A DNA stretch of 51,904 bases. Origin: Prevotella disiens JCM 6334 = ATCC 29426 (GTDB lineage: Bacteria > Bacteroidota > Bacteroidia > Bacteroidales > Bacteroidaceae). The translations under genes and the position numbers were made by a program. Each line of letters opens with the position of its first letter. The first letter of the stretch is position 1. This document shows, piece by piece, positions 19,040 to 27,083 of this stretch. The DNA lies in contig NZ_BAIS01000011.1 in assembly GCF_000613345.1 (NCBI RefSeq), forward strand, positions 1 to 51,904. Reading direction: 5' to 3'. The notes under the pieces are model-generated. The model had not been told where the DNA came from. It did not search any database and was given only the letters and a program-made list of their open reading frames with translations.

Positions 19040-19843
19040 TTATTTTAAAATTATAACTGGAGGGATTTTATCTTCATTAGCAAAATAAGCGATGCGCCCC
19101 TCGGTCTTACTATTAATCTTTTTCCCTTGTGCGGTCATTGCTTTGAAATAGTTCAAAATGATAAAGCGTGTATTATTCGATGCGTCTTGTGGCGAATTGA
19201 ATTCTGTTTTCATCTTGAACGCCTCCATTTTGTCGTTTCCTTGCGCTAAATAATCAATGGTTGCAATGCGATATTTGGCAGTAGGGACAATCTCTTTATT
19301 GTGCAAACGTGCGAATTGCAGTAGATTATCTTGCGACAATCCGATTTGTACTCCCTCGCTAACTCCCTCGCCACCAACGTGGGCTATTTGTCTAAAAAGT
19401 TCCAAAACCTTGTCGCCCGTGAGCGTAAGAAAACATATTTTGTTTTCAAACGGAGCAATATCGTTCACATCGCCCACAGTAACATCGCCTTTAGGCAATG
19501 CCGCACGAATGCCACCAATATTATAAACAGCAAAATCAACCTGCTCATTGTAGTCTTTTGCTGCCCAAACTAAGATGTCGGCAAGCAAATTTGAAAGGTC
19601 GCTTTCAGGTCGTTGCACCTTCATATAATGGTCAGACTGTGCCACAATCGGACTCATTATGCTGTCTACCTGATGCTTATAAGGAGCAAGAAAAGCTGCT
19701 GCTTGCGCATCTTTGTTGTTGTCAAAACGTGCGTCAATAGTTATTCTTGAACGCTGAACATTCTCTAATTTGTAGTGAGAGGCACACGATGCAAATGATA
19801 ATGCTACGGCAATGCCACCCAATAAATTCATCTTTTTAGTCAT
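19040..19843 (-). CDS. 5'-nucleotidase C-terminal domain lipoprotein
   Basis: About 267 residues. I choose the ATG at 19843 because it gives a lipoprotein signal (MTKKMNLLGG...LSFASC, Cys near residue 20) and because a TATCTTTG box lies just upstream; a further-upstream start would place promoter-like and repeat DNA inside the gene. The body matches the 5'-nucleotidase C-terminal substrate-binding domain: SDLSNLLADIL, FAVYNIGGIRAALPKGDVTVGD, IAPFENKI and YRIATIDYLAQGNDKM. It is first in a two-gene operon with the metallophosphatase half, i.e. domain order is reversed relative to a UshA polypeptide. Confidence 0.88.
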   Translation of the reverse strand: MTKKMNLLGGIAVALSFASCASHYKLENVQRSRITIDARFDNNKDAQAAAFLAPYKHQVDSIMSPIVAQSDHYMKVQRPESDLSNLLADILVWAAKDYNEQVDFAVYNIGGIRAALPKGDVTVGDVNDIAPFENKICFLTLTGDKVLELFRQIAHVGGEGVSEGVQIGLSQDNLLQFARLHNKEIVPTAKYRIATIDYLAQGNDKMEAFKMKTEFNSPQDASNNTRFIILNYFKAMTAQGKKINSKTEGRIAYFANEDKIPPVIILK

Positions 19844-19861
19844 ATCTATATTTTTTCTTAT

Positions 19862-19891
19862 CAAAGATATTGCAAACGAGCGCAATGCAAA
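19862..19891 (-). promoter_or_regulatory. Promoter (TTTG-N18-TATCTTTG) for the split 5'-nucleotidase operon
   Basis: On the minus strand TATCTTTG (19862-19869) is preceded by TTTG (19888-19891) at 18 bp, close to the Bacteroidota consensus. Confidence 0.55.
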
Positions 19892-19903
19892 CTTGTTTTT
19901 CTT

Positions 19904-19990
19904 TGTAGGGGCGTGATTTATCACGTTCCTAACACCTACGAAAAATCTCTTTTACTTATTTAGGAACGTGATAAATCACGCCCTTACGCA
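19904..19990. repeat. GGGGCGTGAT hairpin element, copy A
   Basis: Two arms, GTAGGGGCGTGATTTATCACG onward (with GTTCC) and its near-perfect complement, surround about 30 bases. Each arm contains the smaller palindrome CGTGATTTATCACG. Related copies are at 20732, 28337 and 36577. Confidence 0.7.
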
Positions 19991-20141
19991 TTGCTGAGTG
20001 CAGCTATATCTTATGCAAAGATACTAAAAACTGAGAAAAACTCCCTATTCATTTCATTTGTTTTTGCGCTTAATGTACAAAATATAGTTAAAGAACATTT
20101 ATAATAATATAAGATTTGATAGATTATCAAATTATTTGTCG

Positions 20142-20149
20142 TAACTTTG
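20142..20149 (+). promoter_or_regulatory. -7 box (TAACTTTG) for rplS
   Basis: TAnnTTTG with an upstream TTTG at 20115-20118 (spacing 23, slightly long). Predicts a leader of about 80 nt before rplS. Confidence 0.5.
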
Positions 20150-20172
20150 CAGCGCTTTTCGGTATAACCGCT

Positions 20173-20209
20173 GGACACGGAAGAGTCGTGTTCCATGTTG
20201 TATTGGAAC
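20173..20209 (+). promoter_or_regulatory. Possible rplS leader with two mutually exclusive hairpins
   Basis: Hairpin 1 (20173-20194) pairs GGACACG with CGTGTTCC around GAAGAGT with one bulged T. Hairpin 2 (20190-20209) pairs GTTCCA with TGGAAC. They share bases 20190-20194, so only one can form. Ribosomal-protein leaders are known for L19 in several phyla; whether this is one of them is inferred. Confidence 0.4.
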
Positions 20210-20235
20210 GACAAACAATATTAATTAATAGAAAA

Positions 20236-20604
20236 ATGGATTTAATTAAAATTGCTGAAGAAGCATTTGCAACCGGCAAGAAGCACCCAGAATTCAGAGC
20301 TGGAGACACTGTAACTGTCGCTTACAAAATCGTCGAAGGTAACAAGCAACGTATTCAGCTTTACCGTGGTGTTGTAATCAAGATTAATGGTGAAGGTGAA
20401 AAGAAGCGTTTCACTGTTCGCAAGATGTCAGGTACTGTTGGTGTAGAACGTATTTTCCCAATGGAATCTCCAAACATTGACTCTATCGAAGTGAACAAGC
20501 ATGGTAAAGTACGTCGCGCTAAGCTCTACTACTTACGTAACCTTACTGGTAAGGCTGCTCGTATCAAGGAAAGAAGAGTTATTACAGCTAAGAACGACAA
20601 GTAA
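20236..20604 (+). CDS. rplS: 50S ribosomal protein L19
   Basis: L19 (122 residues) sits at the 30S-50S interface. The family pattern [44 protein letters not shown] and [20 protein letters not shown] is complete. The ATG at 20236 ([11 protein letters not shown]) is chosen; an earlier in-frame ATG would translate the promoter and leader. Terminator follows. Monocistronic here. Confidence 0.97.
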   Translation: MDLIKIAEEAFATGKKHPEFRAGDTVTVAYKIVEGNKQRIQLYRGVVIKINGEGEKKRFTVRKMSGTVGVERIFPMESPNIDSIEVNKHGKVRRAKLYYLRNLTGKAARIKERRVITAKNDK

Positions 20605-20624
20605 TTCCCTTGCAAATCCAAAAA

Positions 20625-20663
20625 TAAAAAAGGTTCGGAACAATTTTGTTCTGAACCTTTTTT
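20625..20663 (+). terminator. Terminator after rplS
   Basis: AAAAAAGGTTC...GAACA pairs with TGTTC...GAACCTTTTTT with one mismatch, a classical intrinsic terminator. Confidence 0.85.
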
Positions 20664-20731
20664 AATTAAAAACAGTTTTATATCTCCCCTACTTCCTTAT
20701 TATCAGCAAGTTACAAGCAAAAAGTATCCTT

Positions 20732-20879
20732 CGTAGGGGCGTGATTTATCACGTTCCTCTAAGCAAAATTTAGGGTGTTAGGAACGTGAATCGAGTTGTT
20801 GAGCAAAGCGAAAAAATCACGCCCCTACGCTAACGCCCTTGTTCATTAATGATGTTTTAGATACCATTTTAAAGATGCA
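20732..20879. repeat. GGGGCGTGAT hairpin element, copy B
   Basis: Left arm CGTAGGGGCGTGATTTATCACG leads to a right arm in which the inner palindrome is split by about 23 bases (with GAGTTGTTGAGCAAAGCG), then CACGCCCCTACGCTAACGCC. It is the same element as the copy at 36577 in the opposite orientation. The right flank, with ACCATTTTAAAGATG, is also shared. It fills most of the gap between rplS and the next gene. Confidence 0.75.
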
Positions 20880-20914
20880 AAAATATTTTTTAAACACTCA
20901 ATTGGAAATAAAAA

Positions 20915-21208
20915 TCAATCTTCATTATCCTCATAATTAATCTGCCCATCGGTTTCTCCGTGCAGTGCTTCTTGCAAATCGTGCCAATTTTGAAAACCAG
21001 CAAAGAGTGCTAAGCGGTCTAACGTCTTCTTTGATGGTTTGTCTTTGGTAAGAACGTAGCCCCAAAGTTTACGCAATGATTTTGATTGCAAGTGTATATT
21101 GCGCTTACGCAATATAGCTGAAACTCTTTCATAATCAACCGAGAGATGAGCGTATTGCGGTATTTTGCGTTCAAACTCCACAATAAATTTTTTCAAAGCC
21201 TTTCCCAT
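20915..21208 (-). CDS. Small conserved-looking hypothetical protein, possible HTH-like
   Basis: A 97-residue basic protein (acidic only in its last dozen residues), no signal peptide or membrane segment. The stretch KPSKKTLDRLALFAGFQNWHDLQ resembles a motif I associate with short DNA-binding-like domains in Bacteroidota proteins, but I cannot name the family. Stop codon is TGA. It stands alone, divergent from the lysozyme gene across 500 bp that contain palindromic repeats. Confidence 0.7.
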   Translation of the reverse strand: MGKALKKFIVEFERKIPQYAHLSVDYERVSAILRKRNIHLQSKSLRKLWGYVLTKDKPSKKTLDRLALFAGFQNWHDLQEALHGETDGQINYEDNED

Positions 21209-21547
21209 TTTCTATAACTCAACTTTTCGACTGCAAAATTACGAAAAGATTGGAATATAGAACCATTTATGAAAAGAATTTTAGGCGGGGCTAAAAATTA
21301 GTTTTGTCTATTCTGAGTTTCTTATTAAATCGTTTCTCTTTTTTATTCACATGATAGATTTTACTTTCATATAAGCAAAAAGACACCATAACGAGAATTT
21401 AACTCGTAGATAGCCACGTGTCAAATGCAGTTTTGAAATAATTTGGTTTTGAGCAATATTCCCCCAAATAAGGGTCGTCAGCATAACTTGCATTACCTGA
21501 ATAACCATTCTTTTGATCCACAATAGTTTCCCAAGTAAAGAAATAAT

Positions 21548-21613
21548 AGTACTCTCATGAGAGGATTACAATACTCTCCTGGGAGGACTACAGTACTTTC
21601 ACGAGAGTACTGA
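21548..21613. repeat. 22-bp-period palindromic array, family 2, locus E (3 units)
   Basis: Units start at 21548, 21570 and 21592, exactly 22 bp apart, each an imperfect palindrome near AGTACTCTCNYGAGAGTACT. Only the outer two carry the exact AGTACT box; the middle has AATACT and GGAGGACT. The rest of the 21209-21714 gap shows no coding potential. Confidence 0.75.
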
Positions 21614-21681
21614 CCATGGAATAAGTCACATTTAGCTATAGAAAAAGGAAATGCTATCGTCATAAATTCTGCAAATATTGT

Positions 21682-21689
21682 TACCTTTG
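21682..21689 (+). promoter_or_regulatory. -7 box (TACCTTTG) for the lysozyme gene
   Basis: TAnnTTTG, 25 bp upstream of the ATG at 21715. Confidence 0.5.
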
Positions 21690-21714
21690 CAACCAATAGA
21701 AAAATAACATCTAA

Positions 21715-23441
21715 ATGTTTCATTTTCAAAAATTCAAACGATATTATTTCATTGGCGGGGGAATGCTTCTGCTACCTTCATTAGTATTTATAATTGGCAG
21801 ATTATTACCTCCTTCACAAGCCGACATAGAGGATTGCACAACAATAGTGGAACAGCAATCTTACTACCAATTGGAGATAAACAGCAAGCCAATTCTATTC
21901 TTTGCCGATTACAAGGATAAAGAATTCAGCGGAGGAGTTACCAATGCAGATTCCATTGTTACCCGAAAAGTACGCACAACAGCTTATTGGGTAAATCGTT
22001 ATCAGCTCCTGCCGAGTTGTTTTGGGCGTCTTGTTACCAAACGAGGAAACATTCCGTCAGCAATTATCAATTTAAGTAGTAGTAAGTTGCAAGCACTTAT
22101 CAAGAAAGAAATACAGGTAGCCGATGATGAATTGGCTGGCTTTCAAACTCAACTCAACGAACTGTCCTATTACATGCGCATACATAACGTGAGCGATTTC
22201 GGATACAATCGTGTTGCCGATTACCATAAAATAGTGGAAGAGCGCATGGATTCGCTGCAAAAAGTTATAGATATTTTAGAAAAAATCTCCACGTCAGCAC
22301 ATTTAAAAGTGAAGCAAATCAATCGTTATTTTGTAAAGCAAAAAGGCACATTAGCTTCTATTCCATGCCATCGTGTTGAAATTTTCGATACGGGAAATAT
22401 GTTGTTACAGACTGACAACGAGCGCACTCCACTGCGTGTTACAACTGCTATCAGAGCGAGCCGAGCGCAAGAAGAATTAGCAAAACTCCCCCCTCGTGCC
22501 GATGTAATGCTCAATAAGCCGTTACAACGTGGCATTCCCGACTCGTTAGGCTATTATATTGGTGAAACAAAACACGGAATACCAAATGGTTACGGAGAAC
22601 ATTTTGGACATAATGGCAGTTTTTTTAGTGGGCATTTTGCAGAAGGATTGCCGAACGGATTTGGATTTTACATTGCTCCACACAAGTATTTACAAGTAGG
22701 AGAATGGAAAGATGGTGTCTTCAAAGGCGAAAAATTAAGCTACAATGGTGAGCGAATTTATGGTATAGACATTTCAAAACATCAACACGAAAAGAATAAA
22801 AAACGCTACACAATAGATTGGGATAAACTTAGAATAACCGACTTGGGCGTGATTAGTTCGAAGAAAATAGAAGGAAAGGTGGACTACCCCATCTCCTTTA
22901 TGTACATAAAATCGACTGAGGGGTGTACGGTTTTGAATAATTATTACCGTTCCGACTATGCGCAAGCACGCCAACATAACATAAAAGTGGGGGCTTATCA
23001 TTTCTTTTCTACTACTTCATCGGGAGCAGCACAAGCCAATTATTTTTTAAAAAACACGCTCATTAAGAAAGGCGACCTTCCTCCTGTACTCGATGTAGAG
23101 CCTACCGACTTACAAATTCAAAAGATGGGCGGTGCAGAAGTAATGTTTAAACATGTACGCGCATGGCTTTCAACAGTTTATAAGCATATAGGAGTGTGTC
23201 CAATACTCTATATCAGTCAGATGTTTACCAAGAAATATTTACCCTTAGCCATTGACATTCAAGGCGATTATTTCGTATGGATAGCACGTTATGGCGAGTA
23301 TAAACCGAAATAAAGCTAACCTATTGGCAGTTAAGTCCTGACGGAAAAGTGCGTGGCATACATGGCGACGTGGATATAAATGTATTCAATGGGTATAAAA
23401 ATCAATACGAATTGTTCTTGAAGAAATATTGTATCAAATAA
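21715..23441 (+). CDS. Membrane-anchored MORN-repeat GH25 lysozyme (frameshifted near the end)
   Basis: About 575 residues after correction. Order: one N-terminal membrane segment (about 13-30); a region of unknown fold with a probable coiled coil (about 130-210); MORN-like repeats (about 282-345, with GIPNGYGEHFG and GLPNGFGFYI); then a glycosyl hydrolase 25 domain beginning YGIDISKHQ, with Asp352, and Asp460/Glu462 in PPVLDVE as catalytic candidates. GH25 enzymes cut peptidoglycan between MurNAc and GlcNAc. The frame stops at a TAA at 23311-23313 after YGEYKPK; LTYWQLSPDGKVRGIHG and DVDINVFNG follow in another frame to 23441, so one base is missing near 23308. Confidence 0.88.
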
Positions 23442-23454
23442 AATCAAATAAATA

Positions 23455-24566
23455 ATGAAAGACCTAAAAACTAACAAAATTGTAAAAAATAGGCGATTTT
23501 TTGCCTTGTTTTTAATTTTTTTTATGTTGCGTGTCAATCCATGCGCAATATAAAGTCGTTGGAGAAGATGATGGGGCAGCTGTCGCTTATGCTACTATCC
23601 ATGCAGAAAACGGAACGCCATTAGGCCTAACCAATGAAAAAGGCATTGTTCCCCAAACTATAAAAGAAGCAAATGGAACAATAACCATTCGTCAGATTGG
23701 TTATCAAACAACTACCATAGATTTGAAGAATGTAACTGATGGCATCATAAAAATGAGACCAGCAGTTCACAATATGAACGAAATTGTAGTCAGCTCACAA
23801 GGAAAAGAATACATACGCATACGTGGATATTATCGAAATTTTATGGAAGAGAATGGAAAATTGTGTTATTTTCAACAAGGAGTTGAAGACTGCTATTTTA
23901 AATTAAATGGGAAATTATCAAAATCAACGCGTTTACAAAGTAGTATTCATTATTCGCCTGATATAAAATTAAAGGACAATGGTAAATTACCAAATGTTGG
24001 AAAATTGTTTAGTTCCTTATCTATTTCCACTAATGGGCGTCCTAAGATTAATATTTACAACACTTCCGAATTGTTAGCAAGAACAGATAGTATGCTAACC
24101 GACTCTATTTCGCATACACGGAAAGCACGTTTTCATATTGATGGACAAAACAAAACTATTTCAATGAGTATCGATACGAAAGATTTTTATGGTAACAAAT
24201 CGTTCAATTTAAGTTTGTTAGGGAAGCTAATCGGACTGAAACAATTTCATATAGAAGGGTATAAAAAGAACCAAATATACAAACGAGTTGAAGGAAAAGG
24301 ATTTTATACCGTGCGCGATTTATTAAGTGAGTCAGAACATCTCCAATTGCTTGTAAAAGAAAAAAAAAGACATAAAATCACGTAATATCACTTGGTTTGG
24401 TGAAAAGTACATCATTGATTACGAATTGTTAAGCAAAGATGAAATGAAAGAAAAATATAAAAACACAGCAACATCACTTAAATTGAAAACACCCGATGAT
24501 ATTCCGACACTCCCAACCGCTTATGTTGAAGCATTAAAAACAATGAAAGTGTACGAAGATAAATAA
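23455..24566 (+). CDS. Exported protein with carboxypeptidase-regulatory-like domain (two frameshifts)
   Basis: Corrected length about 369 residues. The N-terminal signal sequence starts at ATG 23455; its hydrophobic core reaches a T8 run at 23516-23523, after which the mature frame (VSIHAQYKVVGEDDG) is displaced by one. The next 80 residues look like a CarboxypepD_reg/DUF4480-type beta-sandwich ending in MNEIVVSSQGKEYIR, common at the start of Bacteroidota outer-membrane proteins; the remainder is unassigned. An A9 run at 24360-24368 shifts the frame again, and the C-terminus (ITWFGEKYIIDYELLSKDEM to VYEDK) ends at 24566. Both are homopolymers one base too long (or two short). It follows the lysozyme gene by 13 bp. 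Confidence 0.75.
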
Positions 24567-24601
24567 TCTTTCACAAATTCTGTAATGCCATTTTTCTATT
24601 G

Positions 24602-24609
24602 TATCTTTG
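24602..24609 (+). promoter_or_regulatory. -7 box (TATCTTTG) for the first yitT gene
   Basis: TAnnTTTG, 87 bp upstream of the ATG at 24697; probably also serves mnmA. Confidence 0.5.
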
Positions 24610-24696
24610 CATCCACAAAGATTATAGATTATTTTCAAATTACAGATAGAGATTATAAAGTACTAATTATTAATATTTTAAGGACAAATAAGTTAT

Positions 24697-25623
24697 ATGA
24701 GCGAAGTTAAAAAGAAAATTATTTATCAAGAATTTAAAAATCTTATCGCCATTACTTTTGCTATTGGCATTGGTAGTTTTGGTTGGTGTGCATTTATTCT
24801 TCCACATAAAATACCAATCGGAGGTATTGCGGGTATTTCGTCAGTCCTTTTTTGGGGCACTGGAATCCCTGTCCAATACACTTATTTTATATTAAACATA
24901 GGATCATTATTGATTGCACTCAAAATTTTAGGCTGGAAATTTTGCGTACGCACTATTGTTTCCGTTTCTATTTTTAGTATCTTCACCTCCATTTTCCAAC
25001 ATTTATTAGAGGGGCATACTCTCTTTCTCAATGAACCTTTCTTAGCTTGTGTCGTGGGCGGCTCTCTCTTGGGTTTGGGTATAGGTATTGCGCTCCAATA
25101 CAATGCAAGTACAGGTGGTTCAGATATTATCGCAGCCATGATAAATAAGTATCATGACGTGTCTTTAGGCAAAGTTATTTTAGCTTGCGACCTTATCATT
25201 ATCACCTCTGGTTATTTAGTTTTAAAGAATTGGGAAAACATTATCTACGGTTATATTGCTTTGATTATCATGTCGGGCATGGTCGATTACGTCATCAATG
25301 GTATGCGTGGCTCAGTTCAATTTTTCGTTGTTTCCGACAAATGGAAAGAGATTGGCAACGCCATTAATAACGATGTTCAACGTGGTTGCACCTTGATTGA
25401 CGCTCGTGGTTTCTATACGGGCAAAGAATTGGGTATGCTTTTCATTCTTGCACGCCGTGCCGAAACTCATAGCATATTCCGTGTTATTGACGAAATAGAC
25501 CCAGAAGCCTTTGTTTCTCAAAGTGCTGTCAATGGAGTTTATGGCATAGGTTTCGACAAATTGAAGGTTGGTAAGCGCAAAAAGATAGCCAACGATAGCC
25601 TAAAAGTTAATGAAAATCAGTAA
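24697..25623 (+). CDS. YitT family membrane protein
   Basis: A 308-residue inner-membrane protein with about five or six hydrophobic segments (YitT_membrane) followed by a cytosolic C-terminal DUF2179 domain from about residue 215 (QFFVVSDKWKEIGNAI, GCTLIDARGFYTGKELGMLF). The motif ASTGGSDIIAAMINKY in the membrane part is characteristic. Function is not established for the family. It lies 9 bp before mnmA, likely one operon. A second YitT protein is at 30808-31787. Confidence 0.9.
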   Translation: MSEVKKKIIYQEFKNLIAITFAIGIGSFGWCAFILPHKIPIGGIAGISSVLFWGTGIPVQYTYFILNIGSLLIALKILGWKFCVRTIVSVSIFSIFTSIFQHLLEGHTLFLNEPFLACVVGGSLLGLGIGIALQYNASTGGSDIIAAMINKYHDVSLGKVILACDLIIITSGYLVLKNWENIIYGYIALIIMSGMVDYVINGMRGSVQFFVVSDKWKEIGNAINNDVQRGCTLIDARGFYTGKELGMLFILARRAETHSIFRVIDEIDPEAFVSQSAVNGVYGIGFDKLKVGKRKKIANDSLKVNENQ

Positions 25624-25628
25624 CTTTG
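25621..25628 (+). promoter_or_regulatory. -7 box (TAACTTTG) containing the yitT stop codon
   Basis: TAnnTTTG begins with the TAA stop of yitT and ends 4 bp before the mnmA ATG. If active, it would give an extremely short or leaderless mnmA transcript. Confidence 0.3.
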
Positions 25629-25632
25629 CGGT

Positions 25633-26763
25633 ATGAATTATGATGAAATCAAAGATAAACGTATTGCAGTGCTGCTCTCTGGCGGTGTCGATAGTTCTGT
25701 TGTAGTCTACGAATTTGCACGGCTCGGACTTACGCCCGATTGCTTTTATATCCGTATTGGCCCTGAAGAAAAGGAAGAATGGGATTGTAATTCGGAAGAA
25801 GATGTTGAGATGGCGACAGCAGTTGCACGCCGTTTCGGTTGCACGCTGAAAATCATTGATTGTCATAAGGAGTATTGGGGTCAAGTAACAAAGTACACTA
25901 TGGACAAGGTGCGGGCTGGTTTTACTCCAAATCCTGACGTGATGTGCAACCGAATGATTAAGTTTGGTGCTTTCCATGAGAAGTGTGGAAAGGATTACGA
26001 CCTTATTGCGACGGGGCATTATGCGCAAACAAAATGGATAGAGGGTAAGAAATGGCTTTGCACAAGCCATGACCCTGTGAAAGACCAAACCGACTTTTTA
26101 GCGCAAATCTATGATTGGCAACTCAAAAAAGCGATATTCCCAATTGGTCATTACGAGAAAAACGAGGTGCGAGAGATTGCCGAACGTGAGCATCTTATCA
26201 ATGCAAAACGAAAGGATTCGCAAGGAATTTGCTTCCTTGGCAATATTGATTACAACGAATATGTGCGCCGTTATCTTGGCGAACAGGTTGGCGATGTTAT
26301 CGAATTGGAAACGGGGAAAAAGATAGGACAACACAAGGGTCTTTGGTTTCACACGATTGGACAACGCAAGGGCTTAGGCTTCGGTGGAGGTCCTTGGTTT
26401 GTAGTGAAAAAAGATGTTGCCAACAATGTGCTTTTGGTTAGTCATGGCTACGACCCACAGACGGCTTACAAGCAAGAATTTAAGGTACACGACTTGCATT
26501 GGCTAACAGAATCGCCAAAGAATGAAGTTGTTGAAAACAGCGAAAAGCCTAATCATTGGATTCCAATTCGCTTCAAAATTCGCCACACACCTGAATTTCA
26601 TAAAGGCTATTTAGAAATGATTTCAGCCGAAGAAGATGGCAAGGAAACAGAAGCCATGGTGCATTCAGAGGAGAAAATACATGGTGTTGCGCCTGGGCAG
26701 TTCTGCGTCATCTACGACAAAGAGCATAACCGCTGCTTCGGGTCTGCCGAAATCACAATTTAA
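25633..26763 (+). CDS. mnmA: tRNA-specific 2-thiouridylase
   Basis: MnmA thiolates U34 of tRNA-Lys, -Glu and -Gln. The 376-residue protein has the PP-loop SGGVDSS (16-22), the catalytic Cys105 in NPDVMCNRMIKF, TGHYAQ, Cys200 in DSQGICFLG, and IGQRKGLGFGG. Both catalytic cysteines are present, so it should be active. Bacteroidota often have more than one paralogue. It follows yitT closely. Confidence 0.93.
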   Translation: MNYDEIKDKRIAVLLSGGVDSSVVVYEFARLGLTPDCFYIRIGPEEKEEWDCNSEEDVEMATAVARRFGCTLKIIDCHKEYWGQVTKYTMDKVRAGFTPNPDVMCNRMIKFGAFHEKCGKDYDLIATGHYAQTKWIEGKKWLCTSHDPVKDQTDFLAQIYDWQLKKAIFPIGHYEKNEVREIAEREHLINAKRKDSQGICFLGNIDYNEYVRRYLGEQVGDVIELETGKKIGQHKGLWFHTIGQRKGLGFGGGPWFVVKKDVANNVLLVSHGYDPQTAYKQEFKVHDLHWLTESPKNEVVENSEKPNHWIPIRFKIRHTPEFHKGYLEMISAEEDGKETEAMVHSEEKIHGVAPGQFCVIYDKEHNRCFGSAEITI

Positions 26764-26784
26764 GATAGATTTTTAGCAAATATG

Positions 26785-26946
26785 AAAGAGCCTGTTTTGA
26801 TATTCAAAACAGGCTCTTTTGATGTTCAAAACAGGCTCTTTTGATGTTCAAAACAGGCTCTTTTGATGTTCAAAACAGGCTCTTTTGATGTTCAAAACAG
26901 GCTCTTTTGTTGTTCAAAACAGTCGGTTTCATTTTTCAAAGCAATC
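26785..26946. repeat. 22-bp-period palindromic array, family 1, locus C (6-7 units, with terminator)
   Basis: Forward units start at 26803, 26825, 26847, 26869, 26891, 26913 and 26935, exactly 22 bp apart; the first five are nearly identical and the last two degenerate. An inverted copy (AAAGAGCCTGTTTTGA at 26785-26800) immediately precedes the first unit, giving a perfect 16-bp stem with a 3-base loop that probably terminates mnmA transcription. The remainder of this 320-bp gap holds only the promoter near 27053. Confidence 0.85.
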
Positions 26947-27052
26947 TTCTATCAGTGCATCTCCCCCCCTACTCCACATTTATTTCGTACGTTTTATGAC
27001 TAATTGAGCTAAAAAAATGGTAGAAAAGAATAGGACAATCCCATAAAATTCA

Positions 27053-27060
27053 TATATTTG
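27053..27060 (+). promoter_or_regulatory. -7 box (TATATTTG) for the metallophosphoesterase
   Basis: TAnnTTTG, 23 bp upstream of the ATG at 27084. Confidence 0.45.
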
Positions 27061-27083
27061 TAACATAATAAAAAAGATTGCTT

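Noticed and set aside
20116..20235. N-terminal extension of L19
   Set aside because: It would translate the promoter and leader; L19 begins at 20236 by family comparison.
26785..26946. CRISPR array
   Set aside because: The 22-bp units abut with no variable spacers of constant length, and no cas gene is nearby.
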